A stretch of 6,877 nt of DNA from Synergistaceae bacterium (lineage in GTDB: Bacteria; Synergistota; Synergistia; Synergistales; Aminobacteriaceae), in contig JAISWV010000328.1 of NCBI GenBank assembly GCA_031270755.1, positions 1 to 6,877 on the forward strand. Reading direction: 5' to 3'. Under the pieces are notes generated by a model, which saw nothing but the letters and a program-made list of their open reading frames with translations, was not told the origin of the DNA and did no database searches. Positions 5,846 through 6,877 of the stretch are shown in pieces. Positions within the stretch are counted from its first letter, which is position 1. Every line of letters begins with the position of its first letter. The translations under genes were made by a program, and so were the position numbers.

Positions 5846-6877
5846 ATGAAAAGTGCAATGGAGAATGATATGACCACAGGGTGTTGTCGCATGGCGCACG
5901 GAGAAAAAGGGAACCGCGCCTGCGGGAAGAAATCTTTCGCATATGTTCTCATGGGGACGTTTACCGCGAGTTTTGTCCTACCGAGGGCAGCCTGGGCCTT
6001 TAGAGGAGCGGACGATTCTCTTGAACGCCTGCTCGTGATACCCTCGATTGCCGCCCTCTGTTCTCTGTTCGTCTCCGCGTTTGTTTGGGGGCTCCTTTCC
6101 GCTTTTTTATGGAAGAAAGCGCCCTCCTGGAAAAAAGTCTACAAATACACCTTTTGGGCCTTAATCCCTGTGCTGCTCGTGATATTTTTTATGCCAACCG
6201 GGGGATTGCCTTCAGCCGAGAGCAGCAACATCGTAAGCGAATTGCGCAACATGAAAGCGGCAGCCCTGATGTACCACGCAGAATATGGCGAAAAGCTCGT
6301 TTTCATGGAGAATCAAGTGGAGTTGATTGCTTCTTATATGGATAACCCCGAAAAATTCAAGAATGACGCCCAAACCTTTTCTGCCGGTACACGTTTTTGG
6401 TGGGTCGGATTCGATCTCAAAGACGCAGCGAAGGACACCAAAGAAAATTTGGCGAGTAAAGCGATCAATCTGGGGCTTTACGGTTCTCGCCGCCTCGATA
6501 TGCCACCGCTTTCCCCACATGACAGTAATCTTTACAAAAAAGATAACTCGGTAGTCTGGATGTTGGTACGCGCCACAGGAGAAGCCGCGCTGGTCAGGGC
6601 GGTACGCGAAAACAGGGAGGATATCATACTGGAATTATTGGCGTCAGGGGACGACCCAGGCACTGGAGAAGGACGCGATAAAAGTGTCGCTCTGATGGTT
6701 GCGTTGGAACGGGGATATTTCGACATAGCCCGGCTGTTGGTAGAGGCTGGAGCCGATATCGATTCTCCGACTCGTTATGGTTATCTGGCAATGACCCCGC
6801 TCATATGGGCCGTCAGGTCGGGTAATGAGGAATTTCTGAGATTCTTCCTCGAAAAGAGGGCCAATATCGAAACGAAA
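5846..6877 (+). CDS. Membrane-anchored ankyrin-repeat protein with a pseudopilin-like domain, 3' end cut off
   Basis: The frame runs open for 344 codons to the window end without a stop, so the C-terminus is missing. Residues 1-29 are polar and basic. Residues 30-51 are a hydrophobic segment ending AAWA, which could be a signal peptide with a late start. Two further hydrophobic helices span about 61-89 and 101-116, separated by KKAPSWKKVYK, which by the positive-inside rule should be cytoplasmic. The rest then lies outside the cytoplasmic membrane. Residues 124-242 (LRNMKAAALMYHAEYG, YMDNP, FWWVGFDL, NLGLYGS, VVWMLVR) resemble the globular part of short type II/IV pseudopilins, but the GFTLIE-like prepilin cleavage site is absent. 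About three ankyrin repeats follow from residue 245, with ALMVALERGYFDIARLLVEAG at 282-302 the clearest. The function is unknown, probably protein binding. Codon and base composition looks less GC-rich than the operon. The ankyrin call is firm, the pseudopilin likeness tentative. Confidence 0.8.
   Translation, partial: MKSAMENDMTTGCCRMAHGEKGNRACGKKSFAYVLMGTFTASFVLPRAAWAFRGADDSLERLLVIPSIAALCSLFVSAFVWGLLSAFLWKKAPSWKKVYKYTFWALIPVLLVIFFMPTGGLPSAESSNIVSELRNMKAAALMYHAEYGEKLVFMENQVELIASYMDNPEKFKNDAQTFSAGTRFWWVGFDLKDAAKDTKENLASKAINLGLYGSRRLDMPPLSPHDSNLYKKDNSVVWMLVRATGEAALVRAVRENREDIILELLASGDDPGTGEGRDKSVALMVALERGYFDIARLLVEAGADIDSPTRYGYLAMTPLIWAVRSGNEEFLRFFLEKRANIETK

Noticed and set aside
5568..5952. 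Two short minus-strand frames of 63 and 70 codons in the intergenic region and the start of the ankyrin gene
   Set aside because: Neither has a convincing ribosome binding site or domain, and the second is opposite the ankyrin gene's signal region.
6212..6520. Minus-strand frame of 102 codons opposite the ankyrin gene
   Set aside because: It lies entirely opposite the plus-strand 344-codon frame, which has a strong ribosome binding site and recognisable repeats.

Overview
The window looks like chromosome from a moderately GC-rich anaerobic bacterium. It holds a tightly packed minus-strand operon for ferredoxin-linked 2-oxoacid oxidation and a divergent plus-strand gene at the right edge. My best guess for the lineage is Synergistota or a similar amino-acid fermenter. 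This rests on the four-subunit 2-oxoacid:ferredoxin oxidoreductase next to an ADP-forming acyl-CoA synthetase, and on a pseudopilin-like segment of a type I associate with Synergistota. It is an inference; no rRNA or marker gene is present.

Minus strand, in transcription order from 5475 down to 1: sucC-like beta subunit (4309-5475), sucD-like alpha subunit (3449-4312), a 70-residue 2x[4Fe-4S] delta subunit (3202-3414), alpha subunit korA (2021-3205), TPP-binding beta subunit korB (1149-2024), gamma subunit korC (559-1152), and the 5' part of a LarA-superfamily nickel-pincer isomerase (1-566, running off the left edge). Five of the six junctions overlap by 4 to 8 bases; the only gap is 34 bases between sucD and the delta subunit. 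The genes are therefore very probably one transcription unit.

The core proteins form a complete energy module. KorDABC would convert a 2-oxoacid (most simply 2-oxoglutarate) plus CoA and oxidised ferredoxin to acyl-CoA, CO2 and reduced ferredoxin. SucCD would then convert acyl-CoA to the free acid with ATP formation through a phosphohistidine. Substitutions near the SucCD active site and in a KorA loop leave the true substrate open. The LarA-like protein suggests that a 2-hydroxyacid racemisation or epimerisation step feeds the same pathway.

Between 5476 and 5845 lies an AT-richer divergent intergenic region with short repeats and a 10-base palindrome but no convincing gene.

Plus strand, 5846 to the right edge: an uninterrupted 344-codon reading frame, cut by the window end. 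It encodes a membrane protein with a signal-like segment, two further hydrophobic helices, a pseudopilin-like domain and C-terminal ankyrin repeats. The predicted topology puts the ankyrin domain outside the cytoplasm, which makes this the most unusual object in the window.
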